A DNA stretch of 64,000 nucleotides, taken from assembly GCA_037974335.1 (NCBI GenBank), contig CM075760.1, forward strand, positions 60,146,515-60,210,514, written 5' to 3'. Of this stretch, positions 1 to 11,341 are shown piece after piece (position 1 is the first letter of the stretch; each line of letters opens with the position of its first letter). The translations under genes were made by a program, and so were the position numbers. Source of the stretch: Prionace glauca (taxonomy: Eukaryota; Chordata; Chondrichthyes; Carcharhiniformes; Carcharhinidae). The notes beneath the pieces were generated by a model. It was given only the letters and a program-made list of their open reading frames with translations. It was not told the DNA's origin and did no database searches.

Positions 1-333
1 AGATTCTGTCACTCTGTCGCTATCCTCAGGATGAAAGACGAAAGAAGAAACATTGAGTTTAACCTGTACCTATGATATTACAATGATCAACCACATTTTA
101 TCCTGATACCGGCAACACTCAGACGCACAGCGTCTATTTATATTGAGGGAAAATTCGGTATTTGTTGAAGATATAACAGATTTTGCTAAAAGCCGTTTTT
201 CTGGAGAGCTTCAGACATTGAGTAAATTCACCAGTTTGACTGTCTCTAGTCTGCAGCTGACTGACGCTGCCGTGTATCACTGCGCTTTCAGTCTCATCGT
301 CATGGAAATCAGTCTGACTGATGTACAAAAACT
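1..333 (+). pseudogene. T-cell receptor alpha/delta-type V segment, pseudogene (V1)
   Basis: This is the V exon of a TCR alpha/delta-like variable segment, cut by the window start. Reading from base 2, the framework is easy to follow: a first cysteine in SLTCTY, a YRQ framework-2 stretch, the SRFSGELQT framework-3 start, and LQLTDAAVYHC at the end of the domain. It belongs to the same subgroup as the segments at 23001-23607 and 42365-42969. Two in-frame stops (32-34 and 104-106; the second replaces the conserved tryptophan before YRQ) make it non-functional, and the usual YYC is YHC. The signal at 295-333 keeps a good nonamer (ACAAAAACT, 325-333) and an exact 23-base spacer, but its heptamer CATCGTC differs at three positions from CACAGTG. 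The leader exon lies outside the window. Confidence 0.85.
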
Positions 334-1160
334 GCCTTGAAACCGTGTCTGCTGTGGGTTGCACAGAATCGTGGGCAGATGCAGCCACAATGCAACTGTC
401 AGCCGGGCAAGAATCCTCATTAACCTGGGATCAGCCTTCACCCAAGTTTTTCAGTCATGGTGCCTCTTTGAGTCTGTGAGATCACTCAGTGGTGATCGAT
501 ATTCAAGGAAACACCTCGAGCCGGGCTGCTTTCAGCACCTCGATAGACACAGCAGCTGCAGATTCCGGCTTGCTCATAGTAACAAGAACATTCCAGCCTG
601 AAGGAAACATTCTGTAGCTCACTGGTCATTAGGAGAATTCTATTCTCAATGTTTATTTTAGAGATCACAGTCACTTCCTTGTGAAATCTCTTCATTGTGG
701 ATACACTTCCTCCGAAGCAGCAACACTTTCATCGGGCCAAATAAACACAGAAAATAGGTCGCCGGAAAATGGCTTGTAAACCTGATTGGGATTGAATTGC
801 TGAATATTAGACAGACACGGGGACTGGATCAAATGGCAATTACTAAACTAAGTAGATCAAATAAATTTAAGAACATCAGCGATAGTCCAACTGCCAGTTG
901 AAATAAACTAATACAATTTCTCAAATGTTCCTTATCTCTTGTCGAGGTTGTGTTTTGCTCTGATATTTTAGGAAGGCATCTGTGATTCTCTCTGTGGAGA
1001 GTGAATTATTCTTTCTGTTTATCGGTGCGAGAGCACCCTCTGGTGGTACCTTACTGTGAGGTTTTGTCCGGGAACGTCAGTGTGTCGCCAACAATCAGGA
1101 AATCAATGCTGATTTCAGCAATGATAGATTGTAATCTTGCCTCACCCCATCTACAACTTT
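334..1160. other. No gene seen
   Basis: Moderately AT-rich sequence downstream of the V pseudogene. I see no splice-flanked exon, tRNA or recognisable repeat. Confidence 0.5.
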
Positions 1161-1400
1161 GCAACGTGAATTTGTGTGTGTGTGTTTGTGCGGTGTGTTT
1201 GCATATGTTTGTATCTGCTTGTGTTTATGTATGTGTGTGTGTGTGCTTGTACTTGGGCGTGTTTCTTCATGTGCGTTTGTTTTGTGTGTTTTTCTGTATG
1301 TGCATGTGTGCGCTTGTACATTCGTTTGTGTGTACGTATGTGTGTGCGTGTTTGTGTTCATCCTATTGCGTCTGTTTTATGTTTCAGATGATATACAGTA
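1161..1400. repeat. Degenerate TG-rich tract
   Basis: A long run of interrupted TG/TGTGTG and TTTGTGTG words. The long open frames here, rich in Cys and Val, are by-products of the repeat and not genes. Confidence 0.8.
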
Positions 1401-1904
1401 GTTCTTATTCCATTTCCACGTTTTTACATCCAACATGTACCGTTGTTGCTTTTTTTATTTAGTGCTTCTGCCTGCCATCCTATCCTATCAGTGTGCCATT
1501 ATATCATTTTGTTATGTACCCTTTGCAGCGTTTATTGGCCTTGGTATTTCCTTACAACTTCTTTATGTTTTTTTCAGTTCAGGTGAAAGGTTATGTTAAC
1601 TTTTTTTTCTCATTCGACAGGTACGAGCAGTCATTCTGGTTATTTTCAGCATAATCTTGCCTCCGTTTTGTACACGCTAGAATTCAAACTTTATAATCTG
1701 TCAGATTTAATATTTTGTTCAGGGAGATGCGACAGCCAACAAATCATCAATTCCACTCCCACTCTCGAGTATATTTGTATAGTTTCTCATTTGGCAAGAA
1801 AACCGAGCTTTAGATTTGCTTCTGTTATTAATTTAGTATCCAGCTGGTTATTTAGATTGAAATTGACATCAACCCTGCGCGATCTCAGCCTCTCACCGTG
1901 CTTG
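1401..1904. other. No gene seen
   Basis: T-rich intergenic DNA between two TG-rich tracts. Nothing recognised. Confidence 0.5.
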
Positions 1905-2175
1905 GGAGATTGTGTGTGACAGTGTTTGTGTTTGAGTGTGTGTGCATTTGTGTAAGTCTCAGTGTTTTACGTTGTCTGCATGTCTGTGATTGCATGTCTG
2001 TTTGTGGGTATCTACGCGTTTGCCTGTGTCTGACTGAAAGTGTATGTCTCAGAATGTGTGTGTGGATGTTTGCATGTGTTTACCTGAGATTGTATGCCTG
2101 TGAGTGTGCTTGCGCGTGTGTGCGAGTTTGCCTGGGTCTGTCTGAGAGTGTATGTTTGTGAATGTTTGTGTGTAC
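1905..2175. repeat. Second degenerate TG-rich tract
   Basis: Irregular TGTGTTTG/TGTCTGTG words, similar in kind to the tract at 1161-1400 but more mutated. It gives spurious open frames on both strands. Confidence 0.75.
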
Positions 2176-2687
2176 CCGAGTTCACTAGCAGCTGTTTCTG
2201 AGATTGGTATCAATTCTGTGAATAGGTTTGTCGGCATTACAATAAATATAATAGGAATAAGAAAAATACAGCAGCACAATCCTCCAACTTTTCTATGCTT
2301 CAACATAACCCTTCAGTAATCTGGGGATTCAGTGGTGTCACAGACAGAAACCATTTACCTCATCTTGCCACAAGAGGGAGCGCCCTCACTGTGTTTGTGT
2401 GTTCATTGCAGCAGGACTTGAGTGGAATGAAGGAGGATAGTGTTATTGTCAATCTATTCATGTTATATAAATGTATTTCTTTTGTTAAAAGCTAATTGGC
2501 CATCCAGTGATTCTGTTCATTCACATTACTAAATTTCTTACATGGCATCTGAATGGAACAGAAATGAAAATGGTGTTTTGTTTTACAGAGCTGTCTAAGA
2601 TGAATTTCACCTCACATGTCAAGGAGAAATAGCCAGAGATAACAAGATACATTTCCGTTTAAACTTAAATCAAGCCTTTTGAAATTT
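2176..2687. other. 3' flank of receptor 1
   Basis: AT-rich sequence downstream of the receptor gene on the minus strand; it would hold its 3' UTR. No repeat or second gene recognised. Confidence 0.5.
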
Positions 2688-3595
2688 CTACTTTACTATT
2701 TTTACGACGAGATTGCCAAGATATTTTCCTGCATTTTTCAACTCCTCTCTGAATTTCCTCTGTGTCACTGCATAAATACACGTGTTAGTGCAACAGCTCA
2801 GCAGCTGAAGCATGTTTCCACTTTCCTGGCGAATGAATTTGGGGTCGTTGAAATTGGTTCCTGAGAAATAAGATTCATTTGTAATTTTCACATACAGGAA
2901 ATCCACAATGTATGTCATCCACAAAAGAATAAAGCTTCCCGAGATGGTGAAAAGTAAAACAATAGACTTCTTCCTGTTCTTCACTTCTGGATCACTTTGA
3001 TTCTCTCCACTGCTGTTAGTCCGGAGTCTCCGGCGGGATCTATTGGCCGCCAGGATGTGTCTCACGGTCAGTGCATTAAACAACAAAATCAGAAGGAATG
3101 GTAGAAAAGGATTTAATACACGTGAAAACCAGTCATAGACTGCCCACGAGTAGGAAGTGTAGTAGATTGATTTTATCTTACAAAACCAAGGCACATTGTT
3201 CACTATATAGACTGGTTCATATATAAAGTACGACGGAATCCTTTTCAAACAGTTCAACACACAAACCGTCCCTATCACCACATCGGCTGTTTTTACAGTG
3301 CAATAGTTTGTCCGCAATTTCTGGCAGCAAATGGCTACATAACGATCAAAGGTGAAAAATAAGGTTAGCCAAACAGAGCACTCCATGATTGCATATATTA
3401 TCACAGAACTCAGAGTGCAGGCTGGAGTCAATGACATAAAACTTACTGGAAAATAAATGCCAATAATCCGATTGAATATCACAGCAATGACAACGACAAG
3501 GAGATCCGTCACTGCCATGGCAATCAGATACCGAGTAATGCATTTGGAGAGACCACACCTTCCTCGGGACAGAATCACAATCGCCACCACGTTAA
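2688..3595 (-). CDS. GPR139-like G-protein-coupled receptor 1, exon 2
   Basis: Main coding exon of a rhodopsin-class receptor resembling the GPR139/GPR142 group (plasma-membrane seven-helix receptor; ligand unknown here). The exon opens after the acceptor CTCTCAG with two bases completing a split codon, so the spliced product with exon 1 (5704-5773) is about 325 residues. Visible motifs: helix-1 Asn (about residue 25), LIAMAVTDLL with the helix-2 Asp (54), the helix-3 Cys (83) that would pair with the Cys in PWFCKI, TFDRYVAICC (107-113), LPFLLILLFNALTVRHIL for helix 5, and an arginine-rich third loop. In helix 7 the usual NPxxY is NTCIY. The next residues, TQRKFREEL, begin helix 8. The frame is intact. 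A gene-prediction pipeline would probably call this probable G-protein coupled receptor 139. Confidence 0.88.
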
Positions 3596-3849
3596 CTGAG
3601 AGGAAAAGGAAAATTAAAGTTGTGAAGTTATTCAACAAATTCCTAATAAGCACTTGGGTGTGACAGACCTATCTGGACATTTTTGCCATTTCACCTTCGT
3701 TAGAAGAGATGGTGTTCTTGTTTTTTTCTCAGTGTCAATTGTGTTTCAGAAAGAGCTACAAGGGTAACCTTCAAATATTTCGCACCTTTGAGGCAAACTG
3801 TTTCCCAAGTCTCTCAACAGGAAAGTGTTGCAGCACAATCTGACATCTA

Positions 3850-4845
3850 ACAACATAAGAACATAAGAAATAGGAGCAGGAGTAGGCCATCTAGCCCTTC
3901 GAGCCTGCCCCGCCATTCAATAAGATCATGGCTGATCTGTCTTGGCTCAGTTCCACATTCCTGCCCTCTCCCCATAACGCTTAATCCCCTCTCTTATCAA
4001 AAACCCATTAACCCGCGTCCTAAAAATATTTAGCGAGGCAGCCTCCACCACTTCAACGGGCAGAGAATTCCAGAGATTCACCACCCTTTTGAGTGAAGAA
4101 GTTCCTCCTCAACTCCGTTCTAAACCGCCCCCCCTTCATCTTGAGGCTGTGCCCCCTAGTCCTATTATCCTTTCTGAGCGGGAAAAGTCTCTCCACCTCT
4201 ATCCTATCCATCCCATTCATCATCTTATACGTCTCAATGAGATCTCCCCTCATTCTTCTAAACTCTAATGAGTACAAGCCTAGTTTATTCAGCCTCTTCT
4301 CATAGCTCAACCCCCTCAACTCCGGCATCAGCCTAGTAAACCTCCTCTGCACTCCCTCCAAGGCCAAAATATCCTTACCTAAGTACGGCGCCCAAAACTG
4401 CACACAGTACTCCAGCTGCGGCCTCACCAATGCCCTATACAGCCGCAGCGAGACCTCCCTACTTTTATATTCAAACCCCTTCGCCATGAAGGCCAGCATC
4501 CCATTCGCCTTCCTGATCACCTGCTGCACCTGCAAGCTGGGTTTTTGCGACTCATGCACAAGGACCCCGAGGTCCCTCTGCACCGTCGCCTGCTGCAGTT
4601 TTTCGCCACGTAAGTAATAGTCCTTCCTACCATTATTCCTACCAAAGTGGACCACCTCGCACTTGCCAACATTAAATTCCATTTGCCATTTCCTGGCCCA
4701 TGCGCCCAGCATATCTCGATCCTTCTGTAGACTCTCCACACCCTCCGCACAATTGGTTTTTCCTCCAATCTTGGTGTCATCACCAAATTTCGCACCCTAC
4801 ACTTGGTTCTCTCCTCCAGATCATCTATATATCTATAACATGAGC
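3850..4845 (-). mobile_element. CR1-type LINE, subfamily A, 5'-truncated, in the receptor 1 intron
   Basis: The 3' third of a CR1-like LINE on the minus strand: reverse-transcriptase C-terminus (KWQMEFNVGKCEVVHFGR, RDLGVLVHESQKPS, ALVRPQLEYCVQFW, RRMRGDLIETYKMMNGMDR) followed by the 3' UTR found next to shark LINEs and an octamer-like CATAAGAA tail at 3854-3872. The frame is interrupted near the C-terminus. It lies entirely within the intron (3596-5703) of the receptor gene, in the same orientation. Other copies are at 6363, 33507, 34830 and 60043. Confidence 0.9.
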
Positions 4846-5703
4846 AGGTATTAATTATGTTAAGTGCTGAATAACTGGACGACGAAATACGCTTAAGGAA
4901 AGCATGTGGGGAGCAGAATGAGGCAGAAAGGCAATATGATTCAGGGCAATATTTACAAAGTTAAGGACTGAAAGGCTGAAGATCCCCAGGTTGTGTCCGA
5001 AATTTGGCATTCAACCTTTGTATCATGTATTCCACAAACGACGTAGTCTGTAAGTAATGTTTACATATCAGTTACAGTTGTTAAACTGTATAATGTGATA
5101 AGGATTCAGTTTGACTTGTTAGAATTCCACGGGAATGTTTTCGGTAGGTAGGATGTGTCAAGTTAATACAATTTAAGGAGCTTCAGATGGTTTGCTTTAG
5201 AAATCCTGCTGGCTTGGAAACAGCAGTTTCCATTCTGCTGAGCAATCATATTAATTGTTCCATGATGAGAAGCGAAAAATTATATATCGACTGGAGTTTC
5301 AAAGAGTAAAAGGCGACCTCGTTGAAAGAGAATTCTCAGCAGGCGTGACAGAATATATACTAGGATGTTGTGTCCACTCATAGTGGAACATTGCCCAAAG
5401 TTTGTATTCCTGCAAACGTATTCTCACAGCAACTATAGGTTTCAAAGACATGAAGAGCCTCTATTCCTTATACGCATGCTGGCAAGTACAACCACAAAGT
5501 ATTGAATGTGTCAGAGACTTAATGAGTAAGTCTTGAGTCTAAATAAAAATATAATTAAATGATGAAATGATAGGCTACCACTGAGCAAATAAGGTTTTAG
5601 AAGATAAATGGAAAAGATTATATCATGTTCTTTGTTGCCATGTTCAGCAATAACTCCATAAAACAGCGGCATGTGGAATTAATCACTTAGTAGAATGACT
5701 TAC
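4846..5703. other. Rest of receptor 1 intron
   Basis: AT-rich intron sequence. A short scrap at about 5283-5330 resembles a LINE reverse-transcriptase C-terminus on the plus strand (words corresponding to LEFQRVKGDLVE). Otherwise nothing recognised. Confidence 0.5.
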
Positions 5704-5773
5704 CCGGAACTCCAATGGCAGCGATAATTGGATAGTAAATGCCATAAATTACACCACTTATTTGCCCATGCAT
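5704..5773 (-). CDS. GPR139-like receptor 1, exon 1
   Basis: First coding exon, 70 nt (23 codons plus one base). It starts MHGQISG, ends YYPIIAAIGVP and is followed by the donor GTAAG. Splicing its last base to the first two bases of exon 2 at 3595 gives ...IGVP-V-N..., the normal helix-1 junction of this family. The intron is 2108 nt. The ATG is chosen because three receptor genes here share ATGCA(C/T)GG at this position and no upstream ATG of the same layout is visible. Confidence 0.8.
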
Positions 5774-6362
5774 TCTGTATGAGAAACGGTGAAGGATTCT
5801 CTATGACAAGGTCAAATAAACACACATTTATACTGTTGGAAATCTATAGGGAGGCAATTAACTTCCACAATTATTCACAGTTCGTTAAACAAACAGATTA
5901 AGTAGTAACTTTCCATACTCATTCAGAGAGGGGTTTAGGATGTTGCGAGACCGTAGAGAGGCAGTGATCCGTGCAGCCTAACATAGCTTAGAATTAATTA
6001 GTTAATACTTGCGCAAATATAAGACATGCTTATCATGTGGAATACTCATGATCAAGAATTACCTAAGAAATATTATAGCCATGATGCTGAAGCCAGCATA
6101 GCTCAGTGACATTAGAACAGAAGGCAATCGGAATGGCAATGATAGTCATATACTGTTGAATGTATTCACATAACTGAAGTAAAAGTCACCTGTAACATAT
6201 AGTTCCTCACAAAAGTTATTTCCATACAGTATAGATGATCCCGGCAGAGGCCATCAGTCATCCACACCAGAGAACCTGCATTCTCACAACACATTTACGC
6301 ATTTACGCTAAGCATCATAAAATTGTCCAAAAGCTCACCACGTGGGAGTGTCAATAAAGTTC
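5774..6362. other. 5' flank of receptor 1
   Basis: AT-rich DNA upstream of the receptor start on the minus strand; any promoter would be here. I cannot pick out a convincing core element. Confidence 0.4.
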
Positions 6363-6790
6363 AGACTGAAGAACATAACATAAGAACATAAGAAATAGGA
6401 GCAGGAGTAGGCCATCTGGCCCTTCGAGCCTGCCCCGCCATTCAATAAGATCATGGCTGATCTGTCGTAACTCAGCTCCACCTTCCCGCCCTCTCCCCAT
6501 AACCCTTAATCCCTTCTCTTATCAAAAACCCATCAACCCGTTTCTTAAAAATATTTAGCGAGGCAGCCTCCACCACTTCAACGGGCAGAGAATTCCAGAG
6601 ATTCACCACCCTTTGAGTGAAGAAGTTCCTCCTCAACTCTGTTCTAAACCGCCCCCCCTTTATCTTGAGGCTGTGCCCCCTAGTCCTATTGTCTTTTTTG
6701 AGCGGGAACAGTCTCTCCACCTCTATCCTATCCATCCCATTCATCATCTTATACGTCTCAATGAGATCTCCCCTCATTCTTCTAAAAATG
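6363..6790 (-). mobile_element. CR1-type LINE A, short 3' fragment
   Basis: About 430 bases of the same LINE subfamily as 3850-4845: the C-terminal reverse-transcriptase tail (FRRMRGDLIETYK through the VNLWNSLPVEVVEAA region) and the 3' UTR with CATAAGAA repeats at the 3' end. Strong 5' truncation is normal for CR1 elements. Confidence 0.88.
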
Positions 6791-7180
6791 GAAATTATCA
6801 AATATTTTTTATAGTAGTCCCAGGCCTTGTGATTGTTACAGTCGTTTCTTTCACTGAACCACATTGCTATTGTGCTGGTCAGGTCTTCCTTGGATATTAC
6901 ATGAGGGACCATTTCTGATGGTTTACAAGTGAATAAAGGCCACAGATTGTGAATAAAAACAAATTTTGCTATAGACGATTAGAAAGATAAAACAATTTAT
7001 AATATGTGGAAGGTAAAACATTCAAGGGCTTTAGTGAGGACTGGTAGATGAGATGTTAGTTTACAAGGGCATGTGTCAAAAGTTTGTTTGAGAAGTTGCT
7101 GATGACAGTGGATCTGAAGCAGAGAGGGAGCTATTCACACCAAACACAGTCTCTCTCATTCTCTCTCACACACACAACAC
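6791..7180. other. No gene seen
   Basis: AT-rich sequence with a CA-rich patch near 7165. Nothing recognised. Confidence 0.5.
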
Positions 7181-7290
7181 AAGGTGATTTGGACGGTAAA
7201 TACATGGGGTTACGGGGATAGGGCCGGGGTGGGATCAGGTGCAGGATAGATGGGCCGAATGAGTTCTCTCTGCATTGTCGGGGTTCCATA
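7181..7290 (+). mobile_element. SINE 3' fragment
   Basis: The words GGGGTTACGGGGATAGGG, GATGGGCCGAATG and CTGCATTGTCGGGGTTC match the 3' body of the tRNA-headed SINE whose fuller copies are at 26582 and 20165. The tRNA head is missing. Confidence 0.65.
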
Positions 7291-7767
7291 CTCACAGAAA
7301 CTGCTGATATCTAACTGGAGTGTATGGTGATTTGTAATGACAATGATTCTTTAATTTTTATTGATTATAACTCTGGTTTGGAAGGTCATTAAACAATGTC
7401 AGCTACCCAGTAGTCACATTGCCACATCACTGTTTTTCATCTGTTAGCTTCACTAATTTGGGCGAAGATATACTGAGTGAGTTGTTGTACATGAAAAAAC
7501 GATATGGTCCAGACATTACAACCCTCCATCGACATACTATTCATATTTCCTCTTTTCGTCCTTGAGATGAACATTCACTAGCAGCAGTAGAAGAATCAGT
7601 AGAAGAGCGGAAATATTTCCTGGTGACGGACAGTCGATATTTCCTGACAGTCTGGGGATTGAATTCACTCAAAAATAATGTAGATTGAATCCTGATAGTC
7701 TGGGGATTGAATTCACTCTGTAAATAATGAAGATAATCGACACAAATGAAATAAAGGAAGTGTTTCA

Positions 7768-9031
7768 TAGAACATAGAACATAGAACATTACAGCACAAA
7801 CAGGCCCTTCGGCCCTCGAGTTGCACCGATCGCATCAACCCCACCAATCTATAGACCTATCTATAACCCCCAATCCCATTAAACCCCATATACTCATCCA
7901 GAAGTCTTTTAAAAGACCCCAGCGAGTTCGCCTCCACCACCGACGACGGCAGCCGATTCCAATCACTCACCACCCTCTGAGTGAAAAACTTACCCCTAAC
8001 ATCACCTCTGTACTTCCCTCCCCGCACCTTAAATCTGTGTCCTCTCGTAGCGACCATTTCAACCCGGGGAAATAGCCTCTGAGAGTCCACCCTATCTATT
8101 CCTCTCAACATTTTATAAACTTCTATCAGGTCGCCTCTCAACCTTCGCCTCTCCAGGGAAAAGAGTCCCAGCTCCCTCAACCTATCTTCATAAGGCATGC
8201 CTCCCAGTCCAGGCAACATCCTTGTAAATCTCCTCTGCACCCTTTCAATAGCTTCTACGTCTTTCCTATAGTGAGGCGACCAGAACTGCGCACAGTACTC
8301 CAAATGAGGCCTGACGAGGGTCCTGTAAAGTTGCAGCATTACCTCCCGACTCCTAAACTCAATCCCTCGATTAATGAAGGCCAGTACACCATACGCCTTC
8401 TTGACCACCTCCTCCACCTGCGAGGCCGATTTAAGAGTCCTGTGAACCCGGACCCCGAGATCCTTCTGCTCTTCAACGCTACGAGGACCCCTGCCCTTAA
8501 TAGTGTACTCGTTCATCCCGTTGGTTCTGCCGAAATGGACTACTACACATTTATCCGCGTTGAAGACCATCTGCCACTTCTCCGCCCATTCCTGCATACT
8601 ATCTATGTCCTGCTGCAACTTTTGACATCCTTCCAGACCATCCACAACACCGCCGACCTTCGTGTCATCAGCGAACTTGCTAACCCATCCCTCCACTTCC
8701 TCATCCAGGTCATTTATGAAAATGACAAACAACAAGGGTCCCAGAACAGATCCCTGGGGCACCCCACTGGTGACTGACCTCCATTCCGAAAAAGACCCAT
8801 CCACAACCACTCTCTGCCTTCTGCAGGCAAGCCAGTTCTGGATCCACAAGGCCAAAGGCCCTTGGATCCCATGCCCTCTCACCTTCTCAAGAAGTCTTGC
8901 ATGGGGGACCTTATCAAAAGCCTTGCTGAAGTCCATGTACACTACGTCCACGGCACTTCCTTCGTCAATGTGTTCAGTCACATTATCGAAGAACTCAACT
9001 AGGCTCGTAAGGCACGACCTGCCCTTGACAA
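7768..9031 (-). mobile_element. CR1-type LINE, subfamily B, long open ORF2 fragment
   Basis: A minus-strand, 5'-truncated LINE holding most of the reverse transcriptase. In order: SCLTSLVEFFDNV, VVYMDFSKAFDKVPH, SGVPQGSVLGPLLF, FADDTKVGG (the catalytic YADD-like box, here FADD), KWQMVFNADKC, RPHLEYCAQFWSPHYRKDVEAIERVQRRFTRMLPG (two motifs run together in the protein) and GDLIEVYKMLRG, then the 3' UTR with CCCTTCGGCCC and a 7-base CATAGAA tail at 7768-7792. The frame is open for about 400 codons, so the copy is fairly young. It differs from subfamily A in sequence and in tail unit. Confidence 0.92.
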
Positions 9032-9865
9032 TTAATGAAACATTTGAGAACAAAGAGGAGAATGGAGAACAACATTTATTCCAGCCCATCCATGGATATA
9101 TCCATCAATTCATTCACTGATTCCATAAGCAAAATGTTCTGGTATTCAAATGTCACTGATTGTTACATTAGAGAAGAACATAAGAAATAGGAGCAGGAGT
9201 CACCCAGTCTCCTCTCTATTGTTTTCGGGCAGACAGTAGCATATGTTTAATGGAACTTGACCAGTAATTGGAATGCCCGGATTAGTACTGTGGCGGCACG
9301 GGAACAAATGCCATCAGAGAGCTGGTGAATTTGAAGGCAATTTGAATGGAATTTGGAATACCCACTAACACTTGCCATGGGAACCTCTCGATTCACCAGT
9401 GAAGGGAATCCTCCATCATACCCTAAACTCAACTACATTTGTCTCCAGATGGAGGACAATATGACTAACTCTTCAAAATGTATTCTCTGCCTTATAGTCT
9501 GCTTGTATTTCCTGTTGACCATCAACCCATCCACCAAATGTCATAATCATTGGCGCGATCCTCCATTGGATTGTTGTTGCTAAGAAGGACAACACAAGTT
9601 GAATAATTTCCCTTTTCTTGGAGATCAGAGCACTTTTGAGTCTCTCTGGCTGCAGTCGGCTGGGTTGCTTTTAAATACCGTGCGGGGCAGTTTAAGGTAA
9701 ATCCGAGTAATCAAAATGGGATCTATCTATTCAAACTATAAATGTTTTATCTGCACAGCCATGACACTTTTAAATGATATTTCAACTGAAGAAATCTATT
9801 CAGTGACAATCGTGTCCACTTTTAAGTTAAGCAGCATGATAAAATAGTAACTTGACCATTTAACA
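9032..9865. other. Mostly unrecognised; small LINE A scrap
   Basis: About 9173-9202 carries the LINE A tail words AACATAAGAAATAGGAGC. The rest shows no exon or repeat that I recognise. Confidence 0.5.
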
Positions 9866-10030
9866 TCTTCTTATTCATTCATGGGACATGGGTACCACTG
9901 GCGGGCCACCAGTAATTGCTCTTCTCCAGTCAGGCTTGGAGGGCAGTTGAGAGTCAACCATATTGCTGTGGCTCTGGAGTCACATGTAGGCCAGACCAGG
10001 TAAGGACAGCAGATTTCTTCCCTCAAGAAC
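9866..10030 (-). mobile_element. SINE of second family, fragment
   Basis: The stretch starting TATTCATTCATGGGACATGG and running through CTCTGGAGTCACATGTAGG and CCAGACCAGGTAAGGACAGC matches the reverse complement and middle of the SINE family also present at 47905-48265. It is an internally shortened copy. Confidence 0.6.
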
Positions 10031-11084
10031 ATTAGAACGAGGATATGATTTAATTCATAGAATTTCCAAAAGAAGAGTATGCTAGTTCTTAAAGTCCGCT
10101 TAATAGTAATTTAGTGAAGTAGGGGTGCTACTACTGAGCGGAAAAACATCCTTCAGTGGAATGTAACACATCTATGCCTGTGATATCGCGTAATATGCCA
10201 TAAAGTCCTGATATCCTGTGCTCCCAACACCAGTGAATGTTAGACGGCCCATCAAATAAACTACAATGGTTTGAATGCCGAAGGAGAACTTTACTGATCG
10301 CGTATCCGTTCCAATTCCTTAACTTCTGTGTCAGATGCTGGTGTAAATGTAAATATTTCTCTGTCAAATTACTAGTTTGTCATTAGCACACTAGCAAGCG
10401 TGTTTGGCTTGGGGGCATTTCAACAATTGCAAGGAGTAATAACGTAAAAAAAGTGAGGTAGTTCTTGTTCTTTGTAGACCTAAAATGCATAACGATAGCC
10501 ATTCAGGTTTTAAATAGAATCACTCCCTCCCCGCATTTAGTTACATAAATGGACCAAAATTCGTCTGATCGATGCAACTTCATTGTTGGAATCAGGTAGA
10601 GATCCGGGGACGGGTCTCTCAAATTAGACACGACAGATGCCCCATTCCAATTTGTCTGTCACTGCCTTCCCCGGCACAGTCAGCCTCCCTCCCCCTTCAA
10701 CCACGAAGAAGAGAGGAGTCAAAACGTTATATCTGCTAAATGCCCACTGGCGACTCCTCAACTACCTTCCTTCCTCTACTCGCCTGGTCACTCATGGGCT
10801 TTCTGCCTTTTCAACGTTCCCCTGCGGCGTGGTGACTTTCTGAACGTGCTATCGACGACTTGCTCAGCTATGGAGATGCTCCATCTTGTATCTCTTCGGC
10901 CTCAGCTTCGAAATGTGGTTAGCTACTGGCTGCATTTGGACCAACTTCCTGAACACGTGGTCACTAGTGACAGCCGAAACTTGTACTGTTGCCACATCGA
11001 ACAATCGAAGCATGTGATAGGTGCAAGTTCTCCTGCCATGACAACCTTTAAGCTCACCCCTCTAATCCCCAGCCGCTCCACGCT
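10031..11084. other. No gene seen
   Basis: Unique-looking sequence. Some open frames occur but have no splice sites, domain or family signature. No RNA gene seen. Confidence 0.45.
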
Positions 11085-11165
11085 GCCCCCCCCCTCCTCC
11101 CCCTACCTCCAATCACACACACACAGACACACATACACACACATACAAGCAGCCACACACAAAGC
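11085..11165. repeat. C-rich and CA-rich simple sequence
   Basis: A C-rich patch followed by interrupted CACACA repeats. Confidence 0.7.
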
Positions 11166-11341
11166 CGCAACAACGCACCAATTGGCTGCCTGGACACGTC
11201 AGAAAAGTTAGCTGGCAAGCTACTGTACGGGATTCATGGTCATATGCTGGCAAATACGGTAATAGGATTCATCAAGTTGATTGAATGTGCAGTGTACATT
11301 TCAGTACAGCATAGTATTTGGACGCAATATTCAGCACAAAC

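Noticed and set aside
1001-1462. Long open frames rich in Cys, Val and His around 1000-1460 and 1898-2306
   Set aside because: They are translations of degenerate TG/CA repeats, open on both strands, without domains or splice signals.
4093-4305. Reverse-strand open frames repeated in each LINE A copy (KKFLLNSVLNRPPF type)
   Set aside because: They are the antisense of the conserved reverse-transcriptase C-terminus and recur in every copy.
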